Shown here piece by piece: positions 35,078 to 43,481 of a stretch of DNA of 64,000 bases. Made by a program: the position numbers and the translations under genes. The stretch is from Paramesorhizobium endophyticum. Lineage in GTDB: Bacteria > Pseudomonadota > Alphaproteobacteria > Rhizobiales > Rhizobiaceae. Below the pieces are notes generated by a model. It had not been told where the DNA came from. It did not search any database and worked only from the letters and a program-made list of their open reading frames with translations. Positions within the stretch are counted from its first letter, which is position 1, and every line of letters begins with the position of its first letter. Location: positions 111,329-175,328 of the forward strand of contig NZ_BMHH01000009.1 in assembly GCF_014640615.1 (NCBI RefSeq), in the 5' to 3' direction.

Positions 35078-35605
35078 TTACCTGCGATTCCCCGCCCGTG
35101 CGAAGGCCGCATAAAACCCAACCGCCAGCAAAATCAGGCTCGCCGCCGCGTTCCATCCGGCGAAGGAAAGCCCCAGGAACCGTCCTGCCGCCTGGTCGCA
35201 GGCGGGGGGGCGGACTGAATTGATGTCGCTCAGCAGATTTCCGGCATTGGTGGTGATCGACATCGACGCCGCCGAGCAATCGGTCGGGCCCGGCCAGAAC
35301 TTCCACTCCACGCCGGAGTGATAGATCGCGAGCGCGAGGCCGTAGCTCATCAGCAATGCGCCGATGAGGAGAAGGCCGCGGGTGAGCCATCCGGGCCATT
35401 TCAGGGTGCCGGAGAGCGCTGCAACGAGCATCAGCGGCGCGCCGATATAATAGGGTGTGCGCTCCTCCAGGCAGAGCTTGCATGGCATGTAGCCGCCCCA
35501 ATGCTCGAAGCCGAGCGCGCCGCCGACGGTGACGGCCATGGCGACCGCCAGGAAGGCGGCTGCGAGGGTTTGGGTGCGTCCGGCGGGGGCTAGAAGCGAG
35601 AACAT
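35078..35605 (-). CDS. dsbB: DsbB-family disulfide bond formation protein
   Basis: Inner-membrane quinone reductase that reoxidises DsbA. 175 residues, four transmembrane helices, first periplasmic CxxC at Cys42-Cys45 (YMPCKLCLEERTPYY) and a second pair Cys110 and Cys136 (PTDCSAAS and RPPACDQA). The C-terminal hydrophobic helix is intact. The next gene on the same strand, a YqaA-type membrane protein, ends 11 bases upstream of its start, so the two form an operon. No DsbA gene is near. Confidence 0.9.
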   Translation of the reverse strand: MFSLLAPAGRTQTLAAAFLAVAMAVTVGGALGFEHWGGYMPCKLCLEERTPYYIGAPLMLVAALSGTLKWPGWLTRGLLLIGALLMSYGLALAIYHSGVEWKFWPGPTDCSAASMSITTNAGNLLSDINSVRPPACDQAAGRFLGLSFAGWNAAASLILLAVGFYAAFARAGNRR

Positions 35606-35616
35606 GGTGGCATTTC

Positions 35617-36204
35617 CTAATGCAAATATTTGATCGCGACAAACAGCAGGATCAGGGCAACCGATACCGCGCCGGCAATAAGACCCAGACGCTTCTCGAT
35701 GAATTCGCGGATCGGCTCGCCATAGCGCCGCAGCAGCCAGGCGAGGAGGAAGAAGCGCGCGCCACGGGCGACAATGGCGGAGACGATGAACAGCCAGATA
35801 TTAATGCCGGCCGCGCCGGAGAGGATCGTCACTACCTTGATCGGCGGCAGATGGGCGAAGCCGGAGGTGATCAGCATCAACAGGATGGCATCGGCGCTGG
35901 TGGTGCCGCGCAATTGCTCGAACGTGTCGAGCTTGCCATACATTTCCAGTACCGGCTTTGCCACCGTCTCATAAGCATGGTAGCCCAGATACCAGCCGGC
36001 GATGCCGCCCAGGACGGAGGCGACGGTGGCGACGAGCGCATAGCGATAGGCGCGCTCAGGCTTCGCCAAGGCCATGGGCAGGAACAGCACATCCGCCGGC
36101 ACGAGGAAGACGGAGCTTTCGATAAAGGCGATGAAGGCGAGCCACCATTCGGCGGATTTTCTGGCAGCGAGCGAGAGGGTCCAGTCGTAAAGCCTGCGCA
36201 GCAT
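35617..36204 (-). CDS. yqaA: YqaA-family (DedA/SNARE-associated) membrane protein
   Basis: 195 residues with several transmembrane helices; the VTT/SNARE-associated signature is seen in LAFIAFIESSVFLVPADVLFLPMALAKPERAYRYALVATVASVLGGIAGWYLGY and the amphipathic segment with the TSGFAHLPPIKVVTILSG motif. DedA relatives help move or balance membrane lipids or ions; specific function of YqaA is unknown. Runs into dsbB 11 bases apart, same strand; tRNA-Leu lies upstream. Confidence 0.85.
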   Translation of the reverse strand: MLRRLYDWTLSLAARKSAEWWLAFIAFIESSVFLVPADVLFLPMALAKPERAYRYALVATVASVLGGIAGWYLGYHAYETVAKPVLEMYGKLDTFEQLRGTTSADAILLMLITSGFAHLPPIKVVTILSGAAGINIWLFIVSAIVARGARFFLLAWLLRRYGEPIREFIEKRLGLIAGAVSVALILLFVAIKYLH

Positions 36205-36365
36205 CGGCGGTCCTGATGTTCGGGTTCGGTCCAGTTTGTCTAGAGCTTAACGCCGCGTCAGGCAATTGCCACCCGCGAAACATTCATGCGGCTTATTGCG
36301 ATCTCCTGTTGACGGGAAGGCACTTCTAATTATAGTCCGGCGCATCCGACGCTATTCGCGTCCGG

Positions 36366-36450
36366 GCCCCTGTGGCGGAATTGGTAGACGCGCTCGACTC
36401 AAAATCGAGTTCCGCAAGGAGTGCTGGTTCGATCCCGGCCAGGGGCACCA
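36366..36450 (+). tRNA. tRNA-Leu (anticodon CAA)
   Basis: 85-nt class II tRNA with acceptor GCCCCTG / CAGGGGC, D-loop AATTGGTAGACGCGC, anticodon stem CTCGA-CTCAAAA-TCGAG reading CAA, a short variable arm (TTCCGCAAGGAGT), T-arm GGTTCGATCCC, and encoded CCA. Confidence 0.95.
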
Positions 36451-36468
36451 TTTTTCCTTCACCTCTCG

Positions 36469-36580
36469 CGTCATTCTCGGGCTTGTCCCGAGAATCTACC
36501 GTGGCCTAATCTGTCAGAACGGCGGCAATCGCTTATCTTTTTCTTATGGCAGATTCTCGGGACAAGCCCGAGAATGACGG
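36469..36580. repeat. Family C inverted repeat, copy C2
   Basis: Terminal inverted repeats CGTCATTCTCGGGCTTGTCCCGAGAATCT and AGATTCTCGGGACAAGCCCGAGAATGACGG with a 50-base spacer that differs from C1. It lies between tRNA-Leu and the amaB stop. Confidence 0.75.
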
Positions 36581-36647
36581 CAGGACGACGCGCCTTTTCT
36601 TATCAGCACCCGGCCCGCGTGGCAGGCCGGGTGAGAAATGGCTTCGA

Positions 36648-38180
36648 CTACTCGATGTCGAATGACACGCCTTGCGCCAGGGGCAGGGCGGTGGAGTAAT
36701 TCACCGTGTTGGTGGCACGGCGCATATAGGCTTTCCAGGCGTCGGAGCCGGATTCGCGGCCGCCGCCGGTTTCCTTCTCGCCGCCGAATGCGCCGCCGAT
36801 TTCCGCGCCCGAGGTGCCGATATTGACGTTGGCGATGCCGCAGTCCGAGCCATCGGCGCTGAGGAAGCGTTCGGCTTCGCGCAGGTTCAGCGTAAAGATC
36901 GAGGAGGAGAGGCCCGCGCCCACCGCATTGTGCTCGCGCAGCGCTTCGTCGAAATCGCTGTATTTCATGACATAGAGGATCGGCGCGAAGGTTTCTTCCA
37001 GCACGGGGCCGACTTGCTTCGGCATCTCCACCAAGGCAGGCTTCACATAGTAGGCGTTGGCGTGGCCTGTATCGACGCGCTCACCGCCGGTGATGCTGCC
37101 GCCATGGTGAGTTGCTTCTTTCAAGGCGTGTCTCATATTGTCGAAGGCCGCCTTGTCGATCAGCGGGCCGACCAGCGCGGAGGTTTCGAGCGGGCTTCCG
37201 ACCGAGACGCTAGCATAGGCCTTCTTCAGGCGTGGGACCAGCGCGTCATAGACGCTCTCATGCACGAAGAGGCGGCGCAGCGTGGTGCAGCGCTGGCCTG
37301 CCGTGCCCATGGCGCCGAAGGCGATGGCGCGCAAGGCCATGTCGAGGTCGGCGGAGGGGCAGACGATGCCGGCATTGTTGCCGCCGAGTTCCAGGATCGA
37401 GCGGGCGAAACGTTTCGCCAGGCGCGGCCCGACCTCGCGGCCCATGCGGGTGGAGCCGGTGGCGGAGACGAGCGGCACCTTGGGATGATCCACCAGAACC
37501 TCGCCGATGGCGCGGTCGCCGAGGAGAAGCTGCGAGAGGCCTTCCGGCGCGTCGCCGAAACGCTTCATAGCGCGGGCGAAGAGCGCATCGCAGGCAAGCG
37601 CCGTCAACGGCGTTTTTTCCGAGGGCTTCCAGACCACCGCGTCACCGCAGACGAGCGCCAGCGCGGCGTTCCACGACCAGACGGCAACGGGGAAATTAAA
37701 GGCGGAGATGATTCCGACCACGCCCAGCGGATGCCAGGTTTCCATCATGCGATGGCCGGGGCGCTCGGTGGCGATGGTGAGGCCGTAAAGCTGACGCGAC
37801 AGGCCGACTGCGAAATCGCAGATGTCGATCATCTCCTGCACTTCGCCCAGCCCCTCGGACGGGATCTTGCCCGCCTCGATGGAAACGAGCCGGCCGAGCT
37901 CGCTCTTGAACTGGCGCAGTTCCTCGCCGAACAGGCGTACCAGCTCGCCGCGCTTCGGCGCGGGGATGAGACGCCATTGGCGGAAGGCTTCATCGGCCTT
38001 GTCGATGATCTCCTGCGCGTCAGCTGCAGAATGGGTTTTGACGCTTGCGATCTGCTCGCCGGTGACCGGCGTGAAGGAGGCGAGGGTTCCGCCGGTATAG
38101 GCGGCGGGGTTTACGCCGAGCTTCTCCAGCAGCGCCGCCGTCTCACGCTTTACGTCGGTTTTAGGGGTGGGGGTGTCCAT
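36648..38180 (-). CDS. amaB: L-aminoadipate-semialdehyde dehydrogenase (AmaB / ALDH7 family)
   Basis: Oxidises alpha-aminoadipate semialdehyde to alpha-aminoadipate in the pipecolate route of lysine catabolism. The 510-residue aldehyde dehydrogenase shows the NAD segment FNFPVAVWSWNAALAL, catalytic Glu in ELGGNNAGIV and catalytic Cys in GQRCTTLRR, and a family-specific C terminus (GSDAWKAYMRRATNTVNYS). The start at 38180 gives standard length with AAGGAA upstream; the longer frame runs through repeat A2. Neighbours hglS, LysR and amaA make a coherent pathway. Confidence 0.9.
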   Translation of the reverse strand: MDTPTPKTDVKRETAALLEKLGVNPAAYTGGTLASFTPVTGEQIASVKTHSAADAQEIIDKADEAFRQWRLIPAPKRGELVRLFGEELRQFKSELGRLVSIEAGKIPSEGLGEVQEMIDICDFAVGLSRQLYGLTIATERPGHRMMETWHPLGVVGIISAFNFPVAVWSWNAALALVCGDAVVWKPSEKTPLTALACDALFARAMKRFGDAPEGLSQLLLGDRAIGEVLVDHPKVPLVSATGSTRMGREVGPRLAKRFARSILELGGNNAGIVCPSADLDMALRAIAFGAMGTAGQRCTTLRRLFVHESVYDALVPRLKKAYASVSVGSPLETSALVGPLIDKAAFDNMRHALKEATHHGGSITGGERVDTGHANAYYVKPALVEMPKQVGPVLEETFAPILYVMKYSDFDEALREHNAVGAGLSSSIFTLNLREAERFLSADGSDCGIANVNIGTSGAEIGGAFGGEKETGGGRESGSDAWKAYMRRATNTVNYSTALPLAQGVSFDIE

Positions 38181-38229
38181 GGGCTGTTCCTTCGGATTTT
38201 TGCTTCTGATGTTTTTACTTTTGCGCCGA

Positions 38230-38386
38230 CACCCCCCTCTGGCCTGCCGGCCATCTCCCCCACAAGGGGGGAGATTGGATGTCAGTTCCGCTTTCGCCAA
38301 TCGCCAACGTTGCAGGTAACGCACCGTCACCGGTGCAGGCCAATCTCCCCCTTGGGGGGGGATGCCCGGCAGGGCAGAGGGGGGTG
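38230..38386. repeat. Family A palindromic repeat, copy A2
   Basis: CACCCCCCTCTG arm (38230-38241) and CAGAGGGGGGTG arm (ending 38386) with hairpins CTCCCCCACAAGGGGGGAG inside. It lies in the 225-base gap between hglS and amaB, so inside the likely operon. Confidence 0.8.
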
Positions 38387-38404
38387 ATACCGCGCTGTCC
38401 AAAC

Positions 38405-39805
38405 CTACTCCGCCGTCTCGACCGCCTTCAACGCTCTTAGCGCCGCCTCGATGGAGTCGCGCTCGATGCGGGCATAGTGCTCGAATTCGTTGAGCACGCT
38501 TGCGCCCAGGTCGCTTTCGAACCGCTTCTGGTTGGGGCTTTCGACGAATTCCTTGACTTCATCGTCACCGAGATTGGACTGGAATATACCGGCGGCGCTG
38601 ACGGGGAGGAAGTCCTCATAGGTGATCGGATCGAAGCAGACCGCGCCCGCAGCGATAAGGGCTTCGAGATCGTCCGTCCCGGGCAGTGATTTCTTTGCCG
38701 CGTCGGAGGCAACCGAATAGGCGAAATAGCCGAGGCCTTGAGCGCGGATTTCCGCCCAATCATCGGGGAAGGCGCGGAAGACTTCGCCAAGCGCCTTTTC
38801 ATATTCAACGGCGTTGGAACCATCGGGCGCGGGACGGATTCGGGCGCGGGTTTCGTCCAGCAATTGGTCGTAGAGCGCGCGGCCCTTCGGCGTCAATGCG
38901 ATGCCGCGCTGCTCGATCTCGCCGAAGCGGGCGGTATGCGAGCCTGGCTTCCACGTGCCGTCCTCACTGATGAAGGAGACCTGCTCCTCCAGCGCCTTGA
39001 ATGAGGTTTGGCGCAGCAGGATCGGGCACGCGCGTGTAGGAGGCCCTTCGACAACCGCTTTCGGCGCGATGCCACGCTCCGGCATCAGCCGCTGCACGGC
39101 GTCGATGTCCAGGGTGCGCGGGGTGAGATGGTTGATGTGTGGCCCTTTGAACGACACCACATCGGCGATGAGGCGGTGGGCGTCGTGCAGACGGCGATAA
39201 AGCTCGGCGCTGACATTGGCCTTGTCATGCCAGCGGAAGGTTTCGAGCACTTCAGCTACGAATTCGTCGGCATCCTTCCGGTCAAGCCCGCCCTCAGCCT
39301 CGGCCTTCTCCACCAGCTCCACCGCGCGGGGCGTGAAGATGTGGCGCTGGGCGAGGATGTGCTCGGCCTCGCTGCGCAAGTATTCATCGGCGATGAGATC
39401 CAGCCGCAGGAGCGAGGTGAAGACGCGGAAGGGATTGCGCTTCAGCGCCGCGTCGCCGATGGGGCGGAAGGCGGTGGAGTGCACGGGAACACCGGCGGAG
39501 CTCAAATCATAATAGCCGACCGGGAACATGCCCATCACGGCGAAGACGCGGCGCATAATGCCAAGCTCTTCCGCCGTGCCGAGGCGGATGGCGCCATGGC
39601 GCTCCTCGGAAATACGGTCGAGCGAATCCGTCAGTTCCAGCCGCTCGCGCAGATGCGGCTCGGCGTCGAGTGTCGCCTTGTTGACCTCCGCCACCAGATC
39701 GAGCAGCGTGCCATAGGCGGGCACTTCCTTGCGGTACATGGCCGACATGGCCGCGGAGAAGGCTGAGCGGATATCGTCTGCTGAAACGAAACTCTCTTCT
39801 TTCAT
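38405..39805 (-). CDS. hglS: 2-oxoadipate dioxygenase/decarboxylase (HglS, DUF1338 family)
   Basis: Iron-dependent enzyme turning 2-oxoadipate into D-2-hydroxyglutarate, the missing link of lysine catabolism found in Pseudomonas putida. The 466-residue length and a VPVHSTAFRP stretch plus GPHINHLTPRT support the assignment; the conserved His and Glu metal ligands seem intact. The start at 39805 follows GAGG; the upstream ATG at 39829 is an alternative. It reads into amaB on the same strand; the divergent LysR gene starts about 110 bases away. Confidence 0.88.
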   Translation of the reverse strand: MKEESFVSADDIRSAFSAAMSAMYRKEVPAYGTLLDLVAEVNKATLDAEPHLRERLELTDSLDRISEERHGAIRLGTAEELGIMRRVFAVMGMFPVGYYDLSSAGVPVHSTAFRPIGDAALKRNPFRVFTSLLRLDLIADEYLRSEAEHILAQRHIFTPRAVELVEKAEAEGGLDRKDADEFVAEVLETFRWHDKANVSAELYRRLHDAHRLIADVVSFKGPHINHLTPRTLDIDAVQRLMPERGIAPKAVVEGPPTRACPILLRQTSFKALEEQVSFISEDGTWKPGSHTARFGEIEQRGIALTPKGRALYDQLLDETRARIRPAPDGSNAVEYEKALGEVFRAFPDDWAEIRAQGLGYFAYSVASDAAKKSLPGTDDLEALIAAGAVCFDPITYEDFLPVSAAGIFQSNLGDDEVKEFVESPNQKRFESDLGASVLNEFEHYARIERDSIEAALRALKAVETAE

Positions 39806-39819
39806 CGTCGAACGCCTCG

Positions 39820-39843
39820 CATTATGCATGTTATGTTATGCAG
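39820..39843. promoter_or_regulatory. Possible LysR operator between hglS and the LysR gene
   Basis: Partly palindromic ATTATGCATGTTATGTTATGCAG in the 108-base divergent gap. LysR proteins usually bind a T-N11-A imperfect repeat here; the match is not exact. Confidence 0.35.
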
Positions 39844-39913
39844 AAAGCGGATCATATCCGGGTTTTTTGAGGCAGGATGGCGATGGATTCGACTATGTTG
39901 ATGCGAGGCGGGA

Positions 39914-40846
39914 ATGAAACTTAGCCGCAGGCTCATCCCTGACATCGCGACGCTGCAGGCCTTCGAATGCGCGGCGCGGCATGGGAGCTTCACGCAGGCG
40001 GCGCATGAGCTGAACCTGACACAGAGCGCGGTGAGCCGCCAGATCAAGGATCTCGAAGGCCAGCTGGGCGTGCTCCTGTTCGAGCGCGTGCGCCAGCGCA
40101 TATTGCTCTCCGACGCCGGGCGCAAATTCCTGCCGGAGGTGCGGCGGCTGCTGACCCAGACCGAGGACACGATGCTACGCGCCATGGCGTCGGCGGAATC
40201 CACCTCGTCGCTCTCCATCGCCACCCTGCCGACCTTCGGCAGCCGCTGGCTGATGCCGCGCCTGCCGGATTTCGTCGATGCTCATCCCGGCGTGGCGCTC
40301 AATGTCGCCTCGCGCTCGGCGCCCTTCGATTTCGAGGAGCAGCCCTTCGACCTCGCCATCCACTATGGCCAGCCGGTATGGGCGCACGCCACCTGCCGTT
40401 ATCTGTGCAGCGAGGTGATCGCGCCGGTGGCAAGCCCGGACCTGCTCGCGCGCCATCCGGTCGAAGGGGCGCAATCGCTGGAGAGCGAGCCGCTGCTTCA
40501 TCTCGCCACCCGGCCCAAGATCTGGGCGCAATGGTTCGAGAGCTGCGGCGTCGAGGCGCGGTCGGCCTATCGCGGCCATCGCTTCGACCAGTTCTCCATG
40601 GTGATCGAGGCGGCGCTGGCAGGGCTGGGCTTCGCGCTGCTGCCGCTTTATCTCATCGAGCAGGAACTGCGTGAGAAACGCCTTGCCATCGTGTTCGACC
40701 AGCCCCTCAGGACGGAAAACGATTATTACCTCGTCGTGCCGGAGGGGAAGCACGAAAACCCACTGACCCAGACCTTCTGCGACTGGATATCGGGGCAGGT
40801 GGGCAAGAGCGATTACAGCGCGCTGGTTCATTCCAGCCAAGCATAA
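39914..40846 (+). CDS. LysR-family regulator (GcvA-like), probable lysine-catabolism activator
   Basis: 310 residues with an N-terminal winged helix (LQAFECAARHGSFTQAAHELNLTQSAVSRQIKDLEGQLG) and a GcvA/AmpR-type effector domain (PTFGSRWLMPRLPDFVDAHPGVALNV, YYLVVPEGK). It lies divergent to hglS-amaB and just upstream of amaA on the same strand, which suggests it controls the cluster in response to a pathway intermediate. The operator candidate lies in the divergent gap. Confidence 0.9.
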   Translation: MKLSRRLIPDIATLQAFECAARHGSFTQAAHELNLTQSAVSRQIKDLEGQLGVLLFERVRQRILLSDAGRKFLPEVRRLLTQTEDTMLRAMASAESTSSLSIATLPTFGSRWLMPRLPDFVDAHPGVALNVASRSAPFDFEEQPFDLAIHYGQPVWAHATCRYLCSEVIAPVASPDLLARHPVEGAQSLESEPLLHLATRPKIWAQWFESCGVEARSAYRGHRFDQFSMVIEAALAGLGFALLPLYLIEQELREKRLAIVFDQPLRTENDYYLVVPEGKHENPLTQTFCDWISGQVGKSDYSALVHSSQA

Positions 40847-40928
40847 TCTCCTGCGCAAATAGCGTTTCTTCCCTCGCGCCATCCCGGTAAGACAACAGGA
40901 CGTACCTGCGTTACTGAAAGCGAACCCA

Positions 40929-42200
40929 ATGCTCAACGATCCCCGCTCTCATGGTCTCTGGGAAAAGACAGCGCCCGCCGCGCCGCAGACGGAAACCCTG
41001 AAAGGCGAGCTTGCGGCGGATGTGGTCATCGTCGGCGGCGGGTTCACGGGACTGTCGGCGGCGCTGCATCTGGCCGAGAGGGGCGTGACGGTGGCGGTGC
41101 TCGAGGCGGTCGAAATCGGCTTCGGCGGCTCGGGGCGCAATGTCGGCCTCGTCAATGCAGGCATGTGGGTGATGCCTGACGATCTGCCCGGCGTGCTGGG
41201 CGCGGAGTATGGCGGGCGGCTGCTCCAGCTTCTGGGCAATGCGCCTGATCTCGTCTTCGAGCTGATCGCGAAACACGGCATTGAATGCGAGGCCGTACGC
41301 GCCGGTACGCTTCATTGCGGCGTGGGCGCGGCGGGGGTTAAGGAACTCGAACAGCGGGCCGGGCAATGGGCGAAACGCGGCGCGCCGGTGCGGCTGCTGG
41401 ATGCCGGCGAGACGGCGCGGAAGGTCGGCTCCAGCGCCTATGCCGCCTCGCTGCTCGACTTGCGCGCCGGGACCATTCAGCCGCTCGCCTATGTGCGGGG
41501 CCTCGCCCGGGCGGCCATCGCTGCGGGGGCGCGGGTCTTTACTGGCAGCCCGGTTGTCTCCGCCGGGGAGCAGGGGACGCGCTGGCGGGTGACGACGCCC
41601 CAGGGCGCGGTAACGGCGGATTGGATCGTGGTCGCCAGCAATGCCTACACCAAGGCGCCATGGAGCCAGGTGAGGGCGGAACTGGTGCATCTACCCTACT
41701 TCAACTTCGCCACCAGGCCGTTGTCTGAAAACGTTCGCGCGACCATCCTGCCGGAGCGACAGGGGGCGTGGGACACGAAGGAGGTACTTTCCTCCTTCCG
41801 CTTCGATGCGCAAGGCCGGCTGGTGGTGGGCAGTGTAGGCGCGCTGCGCGGCACGGGGAAAGCGGTGCACCGCGCCTGGGCGAAGCGGGCGGTGAAGCGC
41901 ATCTTCCCGCAGATTGGCGAGGTGGAGTTCGAGGCGGAGTGGTATGGCAAGATCGGCATGACCGCCGACTCCCTGCCGAAATTCCATCGCCTCGCGCGCA
42001 GCGTCATCGGCTTCAGCGGCTATAATGGCCGCGGCATCGCGCCGGGCACGGTGTTCGGACAGGTGCTGGCGCGGCATATCAGCGGCGAGCTCCACGAAGC
42101 TGACTTGCCGCTGCCGATCACCGACCCGCAGGAGCAGAGTTTCCGCGGCTTGCGCGAAGCCTATTACGAGGCGGGCTCCCAGATCGCGCATTTGTTCTGA
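40929..42200 (+). CDS. amaA: FAD-dependent oxidoreductase, probable L-pipecolate oxidase (AmaA-like)
   Basis: 423-residue DAO-family flavoprotein: Rossmann FAD site near 36-60 (ADVVIVGGGFTGLSAALHLAERG), substrate-side strands with SGRNVGLVNAG, and the C-terminal GFSGYNGRGIAPGTVFGQVLA. L-pipecolate oxidase makes piperideine-6-carboxylate, which hydrolyses to aminoadipate semialdehyde, the AmaB substrate. The call rests on neighbours amaB, hglS and LysR; a proline- or gamma-glutamylputrescine-oxidase role is the alternative. Ribosome site is weak (GAAAGCG). Confidence 0.78.
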   Translation: MLNDPRSHGLWEKTAPAAPQTETLKGELAADVVIVGGGFTGLSAALHLAERGVTVAVLEAVEIGFGGSGRNVGLVNAGMWVMPDDLPGVLGAEYGGRLLQLLGNAPDLVFELIAKHGIECEAVRAGTLHCGVGAAGVKELEQRAGQWAKRGAPVRLLDAGETARKVGSSAYAASLLDLRAGTIQPLAYVRGLARAAIAAGARVFTGSPVVSAGEQGTRWRVTTPQGAVTADWIVVASNAYTKAPWSQVRAELVHLPYFNFATRPLSENVRATILPERQGAWDTKEVLSSFRFDAQGRLVVGSVGALRGTGKAVHRAWAKRAVKRIFPQIGEVEFEAEWYGKIGMTADSLPKFHRLARSVIGFSGYNGRGIAPGTVFGQVLARHISGELHEADLPLPITDPQEQSFRGLREAYYEAGSQIAHLF

Positions 42201-42240
42201 TCATGCGAGCGGCGGAGATGTTGAGCTGAACTGTCATATA

Positions 42241-42291
42241 TCTGAAGCGCATTGCGCTTAAGCGGTCTTCCGATCATATGTGCTTCAGAGG
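42241..42291 (+). promoter_or_regulatory. Alternative hairpins in the leader of the ABC binding-protein gene
   Basis: TCTGAAGC (42241-42248) can pair with GCTTCAGA (42282-42289), which overlaps the AGAGG ribosome site. AAGCGC (42245-42250) can instead pair with GCGCTT in the next bases. The two folds exclude each other, so the ribosome site could be hidden or open. Confidence 0.45.
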
Positions 42292-42297
42292 TGACAA

Positions 42298-43284
42298 ATG
42301 AAAATGAAGGCCACTCTCAAGGGAATGTTCGCCGGTTCCCTCATCCTCGCCGCGTCGCTTGGCTTCGCCCACGCCGATACGCTGACGCTCTATACCTCGC
42401 AGCCCGAAGCCGATGCCGCGAAGACTGTCGAGGCGTTCCGCAAGGCCAATCCGGGCACCGAGGTCCAGATCTACCGCTCCGGCACGAGCGACATCCTGAG
42501 CAAGCTTGCCGCCGAGTTTGCGGCGGGCGCGCCGCAGCCGGACGTGCTGCTCATCGCCGACGCGGTGTCGATGGAAGCGCTGAAGAAAGACAAGCGCCTG
42601 CGCGCCTATGAAAAGGCCGATGTGACCGGCTTTCCTGCCGACGCCTATGATCCGGACAAGACCTATTTCGGCTCGAAGCTGATCACGACGGGCATTGCCT
42701 ATAATTCCGCCGCCAAGGAAAAGCCGCAGCATTGGGCAGACCTGGCGAAGCCGGAATATAAGGGCCAGATCGTGATGCCGAGCCCGCTTTATTCAGGCGC
42801 GGCGGCTTATCTCCTTTCGGGCTTCGTGCTCAATCCCGACCTTGGCTGGGATTATTTCGAGAAGCTGAAGGCAAATGAGCTCGTCAGCGTGCGCGGCAAT
42901 GGCGCGGTGCTGAAATCGGTCGCGAGCGGCGAGAAGCCCTATGGCGTTCTCGTCGATTTCATGGCGCTCAACGCCAAGGCCAAGGGCTCGCCGGTCGAGT
43001 TCGTATTCCCGTCCGAGGGCGTCCCCGCCGTGACCGAACCGGTGGCGATCATGGCGACGGCGAAGAATGTGGCCGGCGCGGAGAAGTTCGTCGATTTCAT
43101 CCTCTCCGACGAGGGCCAGAAACTGGCGCTAGAGCAGGGCTATCTCCCCGCCAAGGCCTCCGTAGGCCGCCCCGCCTGGCTGCCTGAGGGCGTGAATGTG
43201 AAGATCATGCCGATCGATGTGCAGAAAGTGCTCGGGGAGACGGACGCGGATAAGAAGCGGTTTTCGGAGATGTTTGGGGGGTAA
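42298..43284 (+). CDS. ABC transporter substrate-binding protein (Fe3+/2-aminoethylphosphonate type)
   Basis: 328 residues with a signal peptide (MKATLKGMFAGSLILAASLGFAHA) and a type-2 periplasmic binding fold: DTLTLYTSQPEADAAKTVEAFRKANPGTEV onward, PDVLLIADAVSMEALKK, and the hinge WADLAKPEYKGQIVMPSP. This family binds ferric ion, phosphonates or small organic acids; no diagnostic Tyr pair for iron is evident. It is followed by a permease fusion and an ATPase, with a family A repeat in between, so one operon is likely. Ligand unknown. Confidence 0.85.
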   Translation: MKMKATLKGMFAGSLILAASLGFAHADTLTLYTSQPEADAAKTVEAFRKANPGTEVQIYRSGTSDILSKLAAEFAAGAPQPDVLLIADAVSMEALKKDKRLRAYEKADVTGFPADAYDPDKTYFGSKLITTGIAYNSAAKEKPQHWADLAKPEYKGQIVMPSPLYSGAAAYLLSGFVLNPDLGWDYFEKLKANELVSVRGNGAVLKSVASGEKPYGVLVDFMALNAKAKGSPVEFVFPSEGVPAVTEPVAIMATAKNVAGAEKFVDFILSDEGQKLALEQGYLPAKASVGRPAWLPEGVNVKIMPIDVQKVLGETDADKKRFSEMFGG

Positions 43285-43310
43285 TTACTTAAACCGAATC
43301 GCGTTTCAGG

Positions 43311-43469
43311 CACCCCCCTCTGCCCTGCCGGGCATCTCCCCCACAAGGGGGGAGATTAGCCTGCATCGATGACGGCACTTTATTCTGCAACGTTGGCGAT
43401 TGGCGAAAGCCGATCTGATAGCCGATCTCCCCCCTTGTGGGGGAGATGCCCGGCAGGGCAGAGGGGGGT
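43311..43469. repeat. Family A palindromic repeat, copy A3 (inside the ABC operon)
   Basis: CACCCCCCTCTG arm at the left and CAGAGGGGGGT arm at the right, core in the opposite orientation to A2. It fills the gap between the binding-protein stop and the permease start; its right end GAGGGGGGTATT is the nearest ribosome-site-like stretch, 13 bases upstream of the ATG. Confidence 0.8.
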
Positions 43470-43481
43470 ATTGATCGCAAC

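Noticed and set aside
33361..36580. Family C copies near tRNA-Leu considered as attachment sites of an integrated element
   Set aside because: No integrase, no gene content change between them, and the arms are inverted, not direct repeats.
36672..38387. Long open frame antisense to amaB (571 codons)
   Set aside because: Shadow of the aldehyde dehydrogenase gene; no recognisable domain.
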